This document shows positions 24,242-32,552 of a stretch of DNA of 42,603 nt, piece after piece. Below the pieces are notes generated by a model. That model had not been told where the DNA came from. It searched no databases and saw only the letters and a list, made by a program, of their open reading frames with translations. Each line of letters starts with the position of its first letter. The first letter of the stretch is position 1. The DNA comes from JAKACU01 sp021821185 (lineage in GTDB: Bacteria; Bacillota; Bacilli; Alicyclobacillales; SLC66). The stretch lies in contig DAHWJX010000027.1 of assembly GCA_027343965.1 (NCBI GenBank), positions 1 to 42,603 on the forward strand, given 5' to 3'. The translations under genes were made by a program, and so were the position numbers.

Positions 24242-25177
24242 TTACTCACTGCCTGTAGGATCATTTGGATAACAAATATCATCATTTAAGACGATATTTT
24301 TATGAGTGCCGTATTCGTTCGTGCGTAGTTCTTCCCGGATATAATTTCCTCTGTGCAACAGATCGATCACTTGGCTTGCCGTGTTGCTTGGGATGGATAG
24401 GTAGTCAGCTAATCCATCGCGAAGCCATTTGGGACCAAGGTTCTTTGTTTTATTGGCTGCTTGTGCGTGCCAATCTGTGATATAAGCAATCGCTTCATCC
24501 AAGTAATCGGTGGGATTCTTCGGACTGACGTCAACACGAAGAAACTCGAGCAAATCATAACTTTCATGGGCATAATTTCGAATATCGGTGTGTTTGGCTA
24601 TCGCATCTTCGACATAAAATAATTCTACATGTTTACCACGATATAGCATACGACTCATGATAGGAATCATATCACTGTCTGCGGTGACAAATACATAACA
24701 GGTGATATTAGGATCCGAATACGACGTTTCCATGGCATCGATAGACAATTCGATATCAGAAGCGTTTTTCGCCTTATCTTCATTTTTTCCATTGGCGTAG
24801 ACGTGGCGAATCTGGATTCGCTTTTTTTGTAAGCTGGTCAAGTTTGCGTCGACTTGTTCAAAATCAGCATATGCCTTAAACATCCGAACATTATCCATGC
24901 CATAGAAATTCCATAAGCGTTCAAATAAGTTTCTATCAGAATCTTCATGATCGGGATCATGTCTATAGCGATTCATCAACGTCCAATACACGTTATCATA
25001 ATCTACGAATATAGCCACATTATCCTTCGCATTTTGCGCGGATATGCGCGTCATTGCTGTCTCCACCGCCGTCGATATAACCTGACCAAATACGCGAACC
25101 GTCGGATCCTCAGCGTGCATATCGGAGGATGTGCTTCGACGCCTTGGTGCGGAGGTAGTTAATTTATCATCGTTCAT
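24242..25177 (-). CDS. NYN-domain (PIN-like) protein, probable RNase
   Basis: The 311-residue protein has a central NYN/LabA-DUF88 domain (about residues 50-215) with the acidic catalytic pattern: NVAIFVDYDNVYW, KNASDIELSIDAM and FVTADSDMIPIM. The C-terminal part (about 245-300) looks like a small winged helix (KWLRDGLADYLSIPSNTASQVIDLLHRGNYI). The first 45 residues are polar and probably disordered. Such proteins are typically Mg-dependent RNases. AAGGAGG precedes the ATG by 6 bases. It lies 107 bases after the flippase-like gene on the same strand. The RNA target is unknown. Confidence 0.8.
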   Translation of the reverse strand: MNDDKLTTSAPRRRSTSSDMHAEDPTVRVFGQVISTAVETAMTRISAQNAKDNVAIFVDYDNVYWTLMNRYRHDPDHEDSDRNLFERLWNFYGMDNVRMFKAYADFEQVDANLTSLQKKRIQIRHVYANGKNEDKAKNASDIELSIDAMETSYSDPNITCYVFVTADSDMIPIMSRMLYRGKHVELFYVEDAIAKHTDIRNYAHESYDLLEFLRVDVSPKNPTDYLDEAIAYITDWHAQAANKTKNLGPKWLRDGLADYLSIPSNTASQVIDLLHRGNYIREELRTNEYGTHKNIVLNDDICYPNDPTGSE

Positions 25178-25284
25178 GCAAGGCCTCCTTATCTGCAGCC
25201 TGTTGGTATCTATCCTAATGTTCTCTAGAATACACCATTCTCCTGCAGTTTCTCTGAATAATTATATGCAGGATGAAAGAAGAA

Positions 25285-26328
25285 TCATCCTATTTCGGAA
25301 TCTTGCACAGGCAATTGGCGCAACCACCAATGACTCAATAGACCTAGGGGTATCGGGAGCCAATAAGAGACGAGGCGGTATAAGATCATCGCGGCGATCG
25401 ACACGGCCGGTGTTGTGCCAAACCATCCCAGGCAGGTTACTAAAGCAACCTCGACGACACCTAGGGTCGTCGGTGAAAAGGACATCAAACTAAACAACAA
25501 GGTGAGTGCGTATGCATAAGCGATCGTTGACAACGGAATCTGCGTATGTAGCGCCAAAAAGGAAATTTCTAGCATAGCCATACGAACCAGATAAATCATG
25601 GCAAGCATCGTGATAGCTAAGAGAAACTTTGGTCGTTGCCTACGAAATCGTTGTGATTCATGACCAATCTCTTCGTTAAACCATGTACGAACAGTATGCT
25701 GTAACGTGTCTATCCTTTGCCATAGCATTGCGAGCCATTTACCAAACAAGCGGTTGTAATTATTTCGAGGAGCCATTTCACGGTTTTGTGTACGCTTTCG
25801 TTGCCATAAGGAAAAGACCACGATAAAAAGCAGAACCAGTGTAACAATGGCGAAAACTTCAAGTGCACCACCGATCAGGTGTTGTGCGTTTGGCGGCAAA
25901 GAGAACATCGCTGCGATGCTTAATGCGATCATAGGCACAATGGCTATATAGCTTAACACAGATAACCAGATGTTTACTTTGATCGTATCCTGCAATCCAT
26001 AACCTAAACGTTTAGCCCAATAGATGAATCCCAGTGTACCGGAAGCCCCAGATGATGGCAAGATTTCGTTTAGCATCGCCGCCTGTAGCAATGCCAAAGT
26101 CAGTACAGCGAGCCGCGGCTTTTTGTTATAGGTCATATACAGCCACTGAGTTGCTAATGCCTGCAATACATAGTATAAAACTTCCAGTAAAGAACTCAAG
26201 AGCAATAAACTGTAGTTAGCTTTTTGTAGATACGGAAGAGCATGTACTAACTCGTTGCGTTGTTCATAAGCCAAGATGAGAACGAACACAAATAATAATA
26301 CGCCCCACATCCACGCAATGCGGTTCAT
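25285..26328 (-). CDS. Lysylphosphatidylglycerol synthase-type transmembrane (flippase-like) protein
   Basis: This 347-residue integral membrane protein has about eight helices and the LPG_synthase_TM (UPF0104) motifs: LNEILPSSGASGTLGFIYWA, SFSPTTLGVVEVALVT and LYRLVSYWLPIPLGLL. These correspond to the flippase half of MprF. The soluble aminoacyl-transferase half is absent, as in many stand-alone members, so lipid movement or recognition is more likely than lysylation. A hydrophilic cytoplasmic loop (about residues 175-235) carries many Arg and Gln. It is divergent from the P-type ATPase gene. Confidence 0.8.
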   Translation of the reverse strand: MNRIAWMWGVLLFVFVLILAYEQRNELVHALPYLQKANYSLLLLSSLLEVLYYVLQALATQWLYMTYNKKPRLAVLTLALLQAAMLNEILPSSGASGTLGFIYWAKRLGYGLQDTIKVNIWLSVLSYIAIVPMIALSIAAMFSLPPNAQHLIGGALEVFAIVTLVLLFIVVFSLWQRKRTQNREMAPRNNYNRLFGKWLAMLWQRIDTLQHTVRTWFNEEIGHESQRFRRQRPKFLLAITMLAMIYLVRMAMLEISFLALHTQIPLSTIAYAYALTLLFSLMSFSPTTLGVVEVALVTCLGWFGTTPAVSIAAMILYRLVSYWLPIPLGLLSHWWLRQLPVQDSEIG

Positions 26329-26370
26329 AGACCACCGCCTAGTTGAAGCCTTATAGCCTTTTGATTATTT

Positions 26371-26387
26371 TACCACAATGTGTGGTA
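26371..26387. promoter_or_regulatory. Perfect palindrome in a divergent intergenic region (possible operator)
   Basis: TACCACA-ATG-TGTGGTA is a 17-base palindrome with 7-base arms, about 45 bases from the flippase-like start and 55 bases upstream of the putative ATPase promoter. It has the form of a dimeric repressor site; the regulator is unknown. Confidence 0.4.
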
Positions 26388-26427
26388 TCACCGTCCATGG
26401 GTGGTTTTACCGTGGATAGACTCTGTG

Positions 26428-26456
26428 CTGACAGTGATACTACAAAATAACATGAT
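26428..26456 (+). promoter_or_regulatory. Putative promoter of the P-type ATPase cluster
   Basis: CTGACA (26428-26433) and CATGAT (26451-26456) are spaced by 17 bases, 5/6 and 4/6 matches to the sigma-A boxes. Confidence 0.4.
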
Positions 26457-26502
26457 AAGTCAACCGATGTATGTCGCGAACGGTGGCATGAAGGAGGAAC
26501 AC

Positions 26503-26517
26503 ATGAATTGGCAATGA
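26503..26517 (+). other. Four-codon upstream ORF overlapping the ATPase start
   Basis: ATG-AAT-TGG-CAA-TGA (MNWQ) has the best-placed AAGGAGG and its stop overlaps the in-frame ATG of the ATPase gene at 26514 as ATGA. It may feed ribosomes to that start. Confidence 0.35.
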
Positions 26518-29480
26518 CGCTCGATACTTGCCGCGTGGTGCACCAACTACCTGACCGTATGCGATTGAGGGTTTTCGGCCTGAAAGATAATGATTCGCTC
26601 GCTTTCAAGTTGTCGTCTACCCTAAAAAAAGACCCTGACGTCCGCCAGGTAGAGATAGATCGACGCACAGGAAGAATCTTATTACAATTTTGGCACACAG
26701 ATGACGAAGATACAAGGAGAGAAAGATACGTTTCTGTTATCTCTCTTGCGGTCATGGGTGGCAATGACGATGTATTGTTACAAACACAAACATGCACATC
26801 TGATCAAATTGCGTTCATACCTACTGACGTGGTAGCGGGACTTTGCCAGGAGGATGTGCGTCGAAACTTGTATCTTTATGGAAATAATGAGATGCCGGTG
26901 ACAAAACCAGCTCCGTTATGGAAGTTGGCTGCAGGTCAAATGAATGATTGGATCACGATGTCGCTCTTAGCGATGAGCTTTGTTTCGGCATTTCTTGGAA
27001 GAATCACTGAGGCGGTGAGCATTTTCGTAACCATTGGTGCCGGCACAGCGTTTACTGTAGCGCAAGAGCGCCGTGCATCGCAAAAGTTGTTATCCGTAGA
27101 AAAATGGGCCACAGAGTCTGTGACTGTCGTTCGATCATCACAAAAATTGTCGCTGTATGCACGCGACATTGTGAGAGGGGATATTGTACTTCTCGAAGCA
27201 GGAGAGCGGGTGCCAGCTGATGGGTTTATTATGCAAGAAACAGGACTCGAAGTGGATGAATCTGCGTTGACAGGTGAATCTGTTCCGGTTGTCAAACACA
27301 GGGCGACTTCCTTTCATGATGAATCTCAAGAGACCTATCTGTATTTGGGTACTCTGGTGACGCGTGGGAAGGCAGTCCTAGCAGTCAACGCTGTTGGGCC
27401 AAACACCTATATGGGCGGCCTCGTGAAGAGCGCTTGTTTTGATGATCTTGAACGATCGCCTTTGCAGCACCATATCAATAATTTGGGTAAAAAATTATTG
27501 ATTGTGGTGTTTAGCGCCATCGGGGGCATCGTTGCCATAGGACTTTTGCGTAGGATGAGTGTGCAATCTGTTTTTATGACGGGATTAACGTTAGCTGCTT
27601 CCGCTGTACCTGAAGGGTTACCCATGCTACTGACTGTGGCACTGACTGCGGGAGTAAGAAAGATGAACCAACGTGGTGTTGTTATTCGCCGCTTATCGTC
27701 TTTGGAGACTTTAGGTAGAACTACTGTGATTTGCACCGATAAGACAGGAACTTTGACTAGAAATGAAATGACGGTCAGGGCAGTTTGTAGTTTAATGACT
27801 TCGTGGCGGGTCTTGGGAGATGGATACACACCTTTTGGGGCTATCGAACGCGTCAACGGAGATGAAGATCATCAATACTTATATCAATTGGCGCGCTATG
27901 CGGTCCTGTGTAGTGATGCACAACTATTGCTTGGCACAAAACCTTATAAAAAAATTCGTGATAATCGAGCACTTCAACTTGTCCGCCAAGTTGAAGTGAA
28001 AGGTGATCCGACAGAAGCCGCTTTATTGGTTTTTGCTGCTAAAGCAGGTGTGGATACTGAACGATTGCGTACGTTGTATAAAAGGCGTCAAGAGTCGCCA
28101 TTTTCATCAGAACGTCGGAAAATGACCGTCATCTGTGAGGACCCTGATGGCAATAGTGAGGTTATCGTCAAAGGAGCTCTAGAGGTGGTGTTACCGCGGT
28201 GTTCCTATGTATACGTCAGGGGCCAAGTAATGGCATTAACAGACGACGATCGTATTCTTCTTCAACAGACGGCATCAGCTATGTCGAAGGAAGCCTTGCG
28301 GGTGCTGAGTATAGCTTGTGGATCGTGCCTTATAGATCCTGTACAAAGTAACGAATCTTCGATGGTGAATGATTCTTTGGAGAGAGATATGGTCTTTGTG
28401 GGTATGGTTGGTATGCTCGACCCTCCTCGTAAAGAAGTGCAAAAAAGTATCAGGACATGTTCAGATATGGGCATTAAAACGGTTATTTTGACTGGGGATC
28501 ACCCCGATACTGCCTTGGCGATCGCTAGACAAATTGGCCTTGTTGCTTCGCCACATCATGATCAGGCCATGACGGGACAGGGTATTGAGAGGATGACTCC
28601 GGCTGAATTAGCGGCAACAGTCGTCCATACACAGGTGTTTGCGCGTATGGCGCCGCATCATAAGCTTGCGGTGATTCAAGCATTGCGCGAAAAAGGCGAG
28701 GTTGTCGCCATGGCTGGTGATGGTGTCAACGATGCACCTGCTTTGCGTCAAGCTAATGTTGGTATTGCTATGGGATCCAGTGGGACTGCGGTGGCAAAAG
28801 AAGCGAGTGCTATTACGATTGCAGATGATAATTTTGCGTCGATCCTTGATGGTATCCATCAAGGCAAAGTGACATTTGCCAAGATCAAACGGGCATTAGG
28901 TTATTTGATTTCAGGTAATTTGGGTGAAGTATTGTATATTGCATTATCCTTCTTGTTTGGCTATTCGTTGCCGCTTATGCCTATTCAAATCTTATTGATC
29001 AATGCGCTGACGGATACGGCACCAGTACTAGCCTTGCTCACGCACGGTGAAGAGAAATTTGTGGAGTTTGATCAGGCAAGTCAATCCGTTTCATTCGCTG
29101 ATCGAAACTATGTACACAAAATTTCACGGCGTGCCGTTTCGATTGGTACTACATCATTCATTGTATTATGGCTGGGTTCAAAATGGTTCTCTTTGGCTAC
29201 AGCACGTAGCATGGCGATGGTTTCCCTCATTGGCAGTGAGCTCTTGCAAATGGAAAGTTGGCGCAAAGGTGGAATTCGTAGTTCACTACTACCGCAAAAA
29301 GGGGTACTCCGATATACCTTTGTAGCCACATCATCCATTCTGGCAGCTTCTTTGTACATTCCTTGGCTGCAACCGATTTTTCAGACAAAGCGAATACCGT
29401 TAACCGCCCTTTTACTTGCTGTATCAGGGGCTGTAGCACCACAATGGGTCGATCCAGAGAGGGGGCACCATAATGGATGA
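26508..29480 (+). CDS. P2-type cation-transporting ATPase (Ca2+-pump-like) with N-terminal HMA-like domain
   Basis: This 990-residue P-type ATPase has all core motifs: TGES (255-258), phosphorylation loop CTDKTGTLT (Asp411) and GDGVND (about 738-743). Metal-site residues follow the SERCA pattern: PEGLP in M4, GNLGEV in M5 and INALTD in M6, so Ca2+ (or Mn2+) is the likely ion; CPC-type heavy-metal motifs are absent. Residues about 5-64 resemble an HMA-like fold without CxxC. Several hydrophobic helices precede and follow the catalytic loops. The start is either TTG 26508, 10 bases after AAGGAGG, or ATG 26514 coupled to the MNWQ mini-ORF. It heads a same-strand cation cluster and overlaps the next gene by 8 bases. 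Confidence 0.88.
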   Translation: MAMTLDTCRVVHQLPDRMRLRVFGLKDNDSLAFKLSSTLKKDPDVRQVEIDRRTGRILLQFWHTDDEDTRRERYVSVISLAVMGGNDDVLLQTQTCTSDQIAFIPTDVVAGLCQEDVRRNLYLYGNNEMPVTKPAPLWKLAAGQMNDWITMSLLAMSFVSAFLGRITEAVSIFVTIGAGTAFTVAQERRASQKLLSVEKWATESVTVVRSSQKLSLYARDIVRGDIVLLEAGERVPADGFIMQETGLEVDESALTGESVPVVKHRATSFHDESQETYLYLGTLVTRGKAVLAVNAVGPNTYMGGLVKSACFDDLERSPLQHHINNLGKKLLIVVFSAIGGIVAIGLLRRMSVQSVFMTGLTLAASAVPEGLPMLLTVALTAGVRKMNQRGVVIRRLSSLETLGRTTVICTDKTGTLTRNEMTVRAVCSLMTSWRVLGDGYTPFGAIERVNGDEDHQYLYQLARYAVLCSDAQLLLGTKPYKKIRDNRALQLVRQVEVKGDPTEAALLVFAAKAGVDTERLRTLYKRRQESPFSSERRKMTVICEDPDGNSEVIVKGALEVVLPRCSYVYVRGQVMALTDDDRILLQQTASAMSKEALRVLSIACGSCLIDPVQSNESSMVNDSLERDMVFVGMVGMLDPPRKEVQKSIRTCSDMGIKTVILTGDHPDTALAIARQIGLVASPHHDQAMTGQGIERMTPAELAATVVHTQVFARMAPHHKLAVIQALREKGEVVAMAGDGVNDAPALRQANVGIAMGSSGTAVAKEASAITIADDNFASILDGIHQGKVTFAKIKRALGYLISGNLGEVLYIALSFLFGYSLPLMPIQILLINALTDTAPVLALLTHGEEKFVEFDQASQSVSFADRNYVHKISRRAVSIGTTSFIVLWLGSKWFSLATARSMAMVSLIGSELLQMESWRKGGIRSSLLPQKGVLRYTFVATSSILAASLYIPWLQPIFQTKRIPLTALLLAVSGAVAPQWVDPERGHHNG

Positions 29481-29685
29481 AGTCACGAAAAATCTGCAAG
29501 AGGCGTTGACGATCATTCAAGGTGCGGTAAACAAAAGTATCTCGTTATTGGAAAAAGGAGAGTCGCAGCAAGCCATTGGTCAAGTATGGAGTCAATTTGT
29601 TGGCTCCTTTTTTCAACTTATCAAAGAAAAAAGCAAACAATCGCAAAGAAATCTACTTGCTTTTGTAAAATTACCAAAATTTTAA
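29473..29685 (+). CDS. Small helical protein of unknown function
   Basis: I do not recognise this 70-residue protein. It is a soluble, amphipathic helical protein (EVTKNLQEALTIIQGAVNKSISLLEKGE) with a hydrophobic second helix (QVWSQFVGSFFQLIKEK) and a basic end. Its ATG overlaps the last 8 bases of the ATPase gene and another small gene follows after 16 bases, so translational coupling to the pump is likely and an accessory role is plausible. Nothing else in the sequence shows its function. Confidence 0.55.
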   Translation: MDEVTKNLQEALTIIQGAVNKSISLLEKGESQQAIGQVWSQFVGSFFQLIKEKSKQSQRNLLAFVKLPKF

Positions 29686-29701
29686 GGAAGAAGGATAAAA
29701 G

Positions 29702-30004
29702 ATGACCATTCTATCGCGAGTTCTGGGTACAGCGGCGTTAACGGTTGCGGCGGTAACTCTGGGCGATGAACTTAACAAGAGGAGGATGTGGGGAAAAATA
29801 GCAACAAATAGTATGGCGCTCGCATTAGTGGCAATTCAAAGTACCAAGTGTCAAGTATTGGTTGCGCGTGATGGATTGCAGGATATCGTTGCCGACGCAA
29901 AGCACATTAAAGAACATTATGACCGATGTGCTGCAGAGAAAGAAATCAAATCTTGCCCACGACAACCTAAAAACATTATGATAAACGGAGAATTGGGTGG
30001 ATAA
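29702..30004 (+). CDS. Small membrane-associated protein, DUF1490/PacL-like in layout
   Basis: The 100-residue protein has a hydrophobic N-terminal segment (ILSRVLGTAALTVAAVTLGDEL), then NKRRMWGKIATNSMALALVAIQSTK and an amphipathic helix ending VADAKHIKEHYDRC. This order resembles DUF1490 (PacL) proteins of mycobacteria, which sit next to metal-pumping P-type ATPases and help them assemble. The likeness is in layout and neighbourhood, not demonstrated homology. Two cysteines lie near the C-terminus (YDRCAAEKEIKSCP). GGAAGAAGG precedes the ATG. The gene lies between the ATPase and the CAX exchanger. Confidence 0.5.
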   Translation: MTILSRVLGTAALTVAAVTLGDELNKRRMWGKIATNSMALALVAIQSTKCQVLVARDGLQDIVADAKHIKEHYDRCAAEKEIKSCPRQPKNIMINGELGG

Positions 30005-30036
30005 GCATGAAGTGGTAAAGGAGGAATTGCGAAGGA

Positions 30037-31098
30037 ATGAACCGGCAAGCCATACGGTTGCACAGCCTTGCAATGATCAGTACGATCGTCGCTATTGTGG
30101 TTGGATTTCTTCATGTGGCGCCTATCGTATCATTTCTATTTTCAGCATGGGCGATCATTGTTTTGGCCAAACTGATTGGACAGAGTACAGAAGCATTAGC
30201 AATTTATTTTGGCTCAGCTATCGGGGCCTTGCTTGGAGCTACTTTTGGTAACAGTGTTGAATTAATTTTATCAGTCATTGCCTTAAAGGATGGTTTGGAT
30301 CAGGTTGTCAAAGCGAGCATAATTGGTAGTTTTCTAGCCAATTTGTTATTGACGCTAGGATTGTGCATGATCGCAGGTGGCATGAAGAAACCCGTTCAAC
30401 GATTCAATCGGGCGCGGACGGGCCGCAATAGTGTGATGCTTTTTGTTGCCGTGACGGGTTTAACTATCGCGAGTATTGATTCTTTTGTTCATCCTTTAAT
30501 GCATCATGTGGCCAGTTTGAGTACAGGAATAGCCATTGTATTCTTATTCGTGTATATTCTTGGTTTTATTTTTTCAATGTTTACGCACCGTAGTTTTTTG
30601 GCTCCTGTGGAAGAGATGGGCGAGCAAGGACATGTTCACTATCGCTCACCGAGGATTGCCGCGATCGTTTTACTGATAGCGACAGTGTTCGTTGCCTACG
30701 TCAGTTCAAATCTCGTCGATACCGTCACACCGATGGCTTCACTCTTGCACTTGTCTCCCGCTTTTATCGGTTTGATATTTTTTCCCATTATCGGTATGGC
30801 ACCCGAATTTTTTTCAGCAACACTGCTTGCTGTACGCAATCAAATGGATGGCAGCATTGAAATTACGGTGGGGTCTAGCTTACAGATGGCCTTATTTGTC
30901 GCCCCAATTTTAGTGATGCTTGGTAATGTCTTTGGCCATCCCTTAACCTTGGTGTTCCCTGCAACGGATGTCGTGGCTGTTTTTTTATCCACGATTCTCG
31001 TGACGCTCGTTTCCCTTGATGGTGAATCGCATTGGTTTGAAGGTGTTATGATGGTTGCCGCATACGTCATTTTCGGATTACTGTTCTTTTTTCAATAA
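30037..31098 (+). CDS. Ca2+/H+ exchanger of the CAX family
   Basis: This 353-residue, roughly 11-helix protein exchanges Ca2+ (or other divalent cations) for protons. The first alpha-repeat motif GATFGNSVELIL is canonical (Asn72, Glu75). The second repeat reads GLIFFPIIGMAPEFFSATLLA: the usual N-A-A-E-H is replaced by M-A-P-E-F (Met254 to Phe258), keeping only Glu257. A polar loop with GHVHYRSPR divides the halves. AAAGGAGG lies 12 bases before the ATG. Its place after a Ca2+-type pump suggests a joint cation efflux system. Confidence 0.85.
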   Translation: MNRQAIRLHSLAMISTIVAIVVGFLHVAPIVSFLFSAWAIIVLAKLIGQSTEALAIYFGSAIGALLGATFGNSVELILSVIALKDGLDQVVKASIIGSFLANLLLTLGLCMIAGGMKKPVQRFNRARTGRNSVMLFVAVTGLTIASIDSFVHPLMHHVASLSTGIAIVFLFVYILGFIFSMFTHRSFLAPVEEMGEQGHVHYRSPRIAAIVLLIATVFVAYVSSNLVDTVTPMASLLHLSPAFIGLIFFPIIGMAPEFFSATLLAVRNQMDGSIEITVGSSLQMALFVAPILVMLGNVFGHPLTLVFPATDVVAVFLSTILVTLVSLDGESHWFEGVMMVAAYVIFGLLFFFQ

Positions 31099-31101
31099 GG
31101 G

Positions 31102-31812
31102 GTGGTCTCCGTCAAGACCTGGATGATGTCCCGGAAGTTGGTTTGGATGGCGCTTGGCGTCCTTGTGTTCGGTGGTGTGGTGTTTTGGCTGTACAAATCC
31201 GGTTGGTGGTTTACTATTCCACACTTCATTCGTCAAACAGGAGTATTCGGAATTTTTATTAGCTATTTTTTGGTTTTGCTGCAAACCGTGATCCCTTTTA
31301 TTCCTTTTGCTATGCTGGCTGGTTTTAATACAACGGTTCACGGTTATTGGGTCGGCTTTTTGTGTACTTGGGCCGGAGCCTTTTCAGGTTCGGTGATTTT
31401 ATATTACGTATCTTCCAACGTATTGCATCGATATCTTTCCAAATGGCTTACTCGTTGGCTAAAAAAACACCCTGTATGGGCGACACGTCGACAAGCTCTG
31501 GGCCAAAGGCGTGGCTGGTCCATTTTTGTTCCACTGCTGCTGTTGCGCATTCAACCTTGGTTGCCCGCATCGATTATCGATATCACTGCGGGGTTATCAA
31601 AAGTGAACTGGGGTCCTTATCTCGCAGCTACAATCCTAGCGCAAGGGTCTATGGTCGCATTGGAGTCCTATGTAGGGCATCGAGTTTTAAACGTATCTAG
31701 TCATCAACAAGAGGTCTGGTGGATCGCAGGCATCAGTTTTGTAAGCTTGATTATCTATGGAAGTTTTATGTTGCTACGAAAGCGTAACCAAAATCATCGC
31801 ACGTCACCATGA
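31102..31812 (+). CDS. VTT-domain (TVP38/TMEM64 family) membrane protein
   Basis: The 236-residue protein has five or six hydrophobic helices. The VTT/SNARE-associated fold shows in QTGVFGIFISYFLVLLQTVIPFIPF, in AGFNTTVHGYWVGFLCTWAGAFSGSVILYYVSSNVL and in LLLRIQPWLPASIIDITAGLSKVNWGPYL. DedA/TVP38 proteins are linked to lipid scrambling and membrane homeostasis. The GTG at 31102 has no proper site since AAGGGG abuts it; the ATG at 31123 (residue 8) is possible. It lies 3 bases after the CAX stop. Confidence 0.75.
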   Translation: MVSVKTWMMSRKLVWMALGVLVFGGVVFWLYKSGWWFTIPHFIRQTGVFGIFISYFLVLLQTVIPFIPFAMLAGFNTTVHGYWVGFLCTWAGAFSGSVILYYVSSNVLHRYLSKWLTRWLKKHPVWATRRQALGQRRGWSIFVPLLLLRIQPWLPASIIDITAGLSKVNWGPYLAATILAQGSMVALESYVGHRVLNVSSHQQEVWWIAGISFVSLIIYGSFMLLRKRNQNHRTSP

Positions 31813-31892
31813 TGTTCTTATGAAACTGGTCTTTCTTCACTCCTAGTGTCATAATGGTTATCAAGTAATCACTGTGTGAGTGAGGTTTCACT

Positions 31893-32552
31893 TTGTACAA
31901 TTCGTTAATGAACCTGCTTGAGATTCTTGTGGTGAACTTCGTTCTATCTGGCGATAATGCGTTGGTGATTGCTCTTGCAACGATGCGCTTAGCTAAGAAC
32001 CAACGCAAATACGCTATTTTTTATGGGACGGTAGCTTCTATCGTGCTACGTATCGGGCTAACTCTATTTACTGGCCATGTGCTTAATTTTCCTTACCTGC
32101 AAGCTTCAGGCGGATTTATTTTGCTGTATCTCGCAGTATCCTTACTGCTGACGCGTGATCAGGAAAATATGAACAATCAGGTTCGCGCTCCTCGAAAACT
32201 GCTCACCGCTGTGTTTATGATTGCCTTTGCTGATCTTACGATGAGCCTCGATAATGTGGTCGCTTTAGCGGGAATAAGTCATGGCAATGAGCAGACACTC
32301 ATCATTGGATTGATTCTAAGCATCTCGCTGATCATGGTAGCAACCAATTTTATTGCAACCATTCTTACGCGCCTGCGAATATTGCGGTATCTTGGCGCCG
32401 CCGTTTTAGCATGGACTGCAGGCGGTATGATTGGACGTGACCTGGCAGTCGTACAGTTGTTTGGTTCTATGCCGTTTATTCCTATGGCGCTAGGTGTGTT
32501 GATTGCTGTCTTGCTTGTGTTGCTTCGTCAAGCTTTTAACACGAGCGAATAG
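31893..32552 (+). CDS. TerC family integral membrane protein (YjbE-like)
   Basis: The 219-residue protein has seven or so helices and both TerC motifs: NFVLSGDNALVIALA near the start and FADLTMSLDNVVALAGIS in the middle, with acidic residues inside membrane helices that bind a metal. YjbE/TerC relatives export Mn2+ and support metalation of secreted proteins. The start is a TTG 7 bases after GAGG, where that site lies in the loop of a small hairpin (AGTGA-GGTT-TCACT). No manganese (yybP-ykoY) riboswitch is visible upstream. The 3' end overlaps the convergent HD gene by 25 bases. Confidence 0.88.
   Translation: MYNSLMNLLEILVVNFVLSGDNALVIALATMRLAKNQRKYAIFYGTVASIVLRIGLTLFTGHVLNFPYLQASGGFILLYLAVSLLLTRDQENMNNQVRAPRKLLTAVFMIAFADLTMSLDNVVALAGISHGNEQTLIIGLILSISLIMVATNFIATILTRLRILRYLGAAVLAWTAGGMIGRDLAVVQLFGSMPFIPMALGVLIAVLLVLLRQAFNTSE

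Noticed and set aside
27407..27856. 149-residue frame antisense to the P-type ATPase
   Set aside because: It mirrors conserved motifs of the ATPase (including DKTGT) and has no recognisable domain or ribosome site.
31813..31892. Manganese (yybP-ykoY) riboswitch before the TerC gene
   Set aside because: The 80-base gap lacks the conserved loop sequences and paired arms; only a small hairpin around the ribosome site is present.
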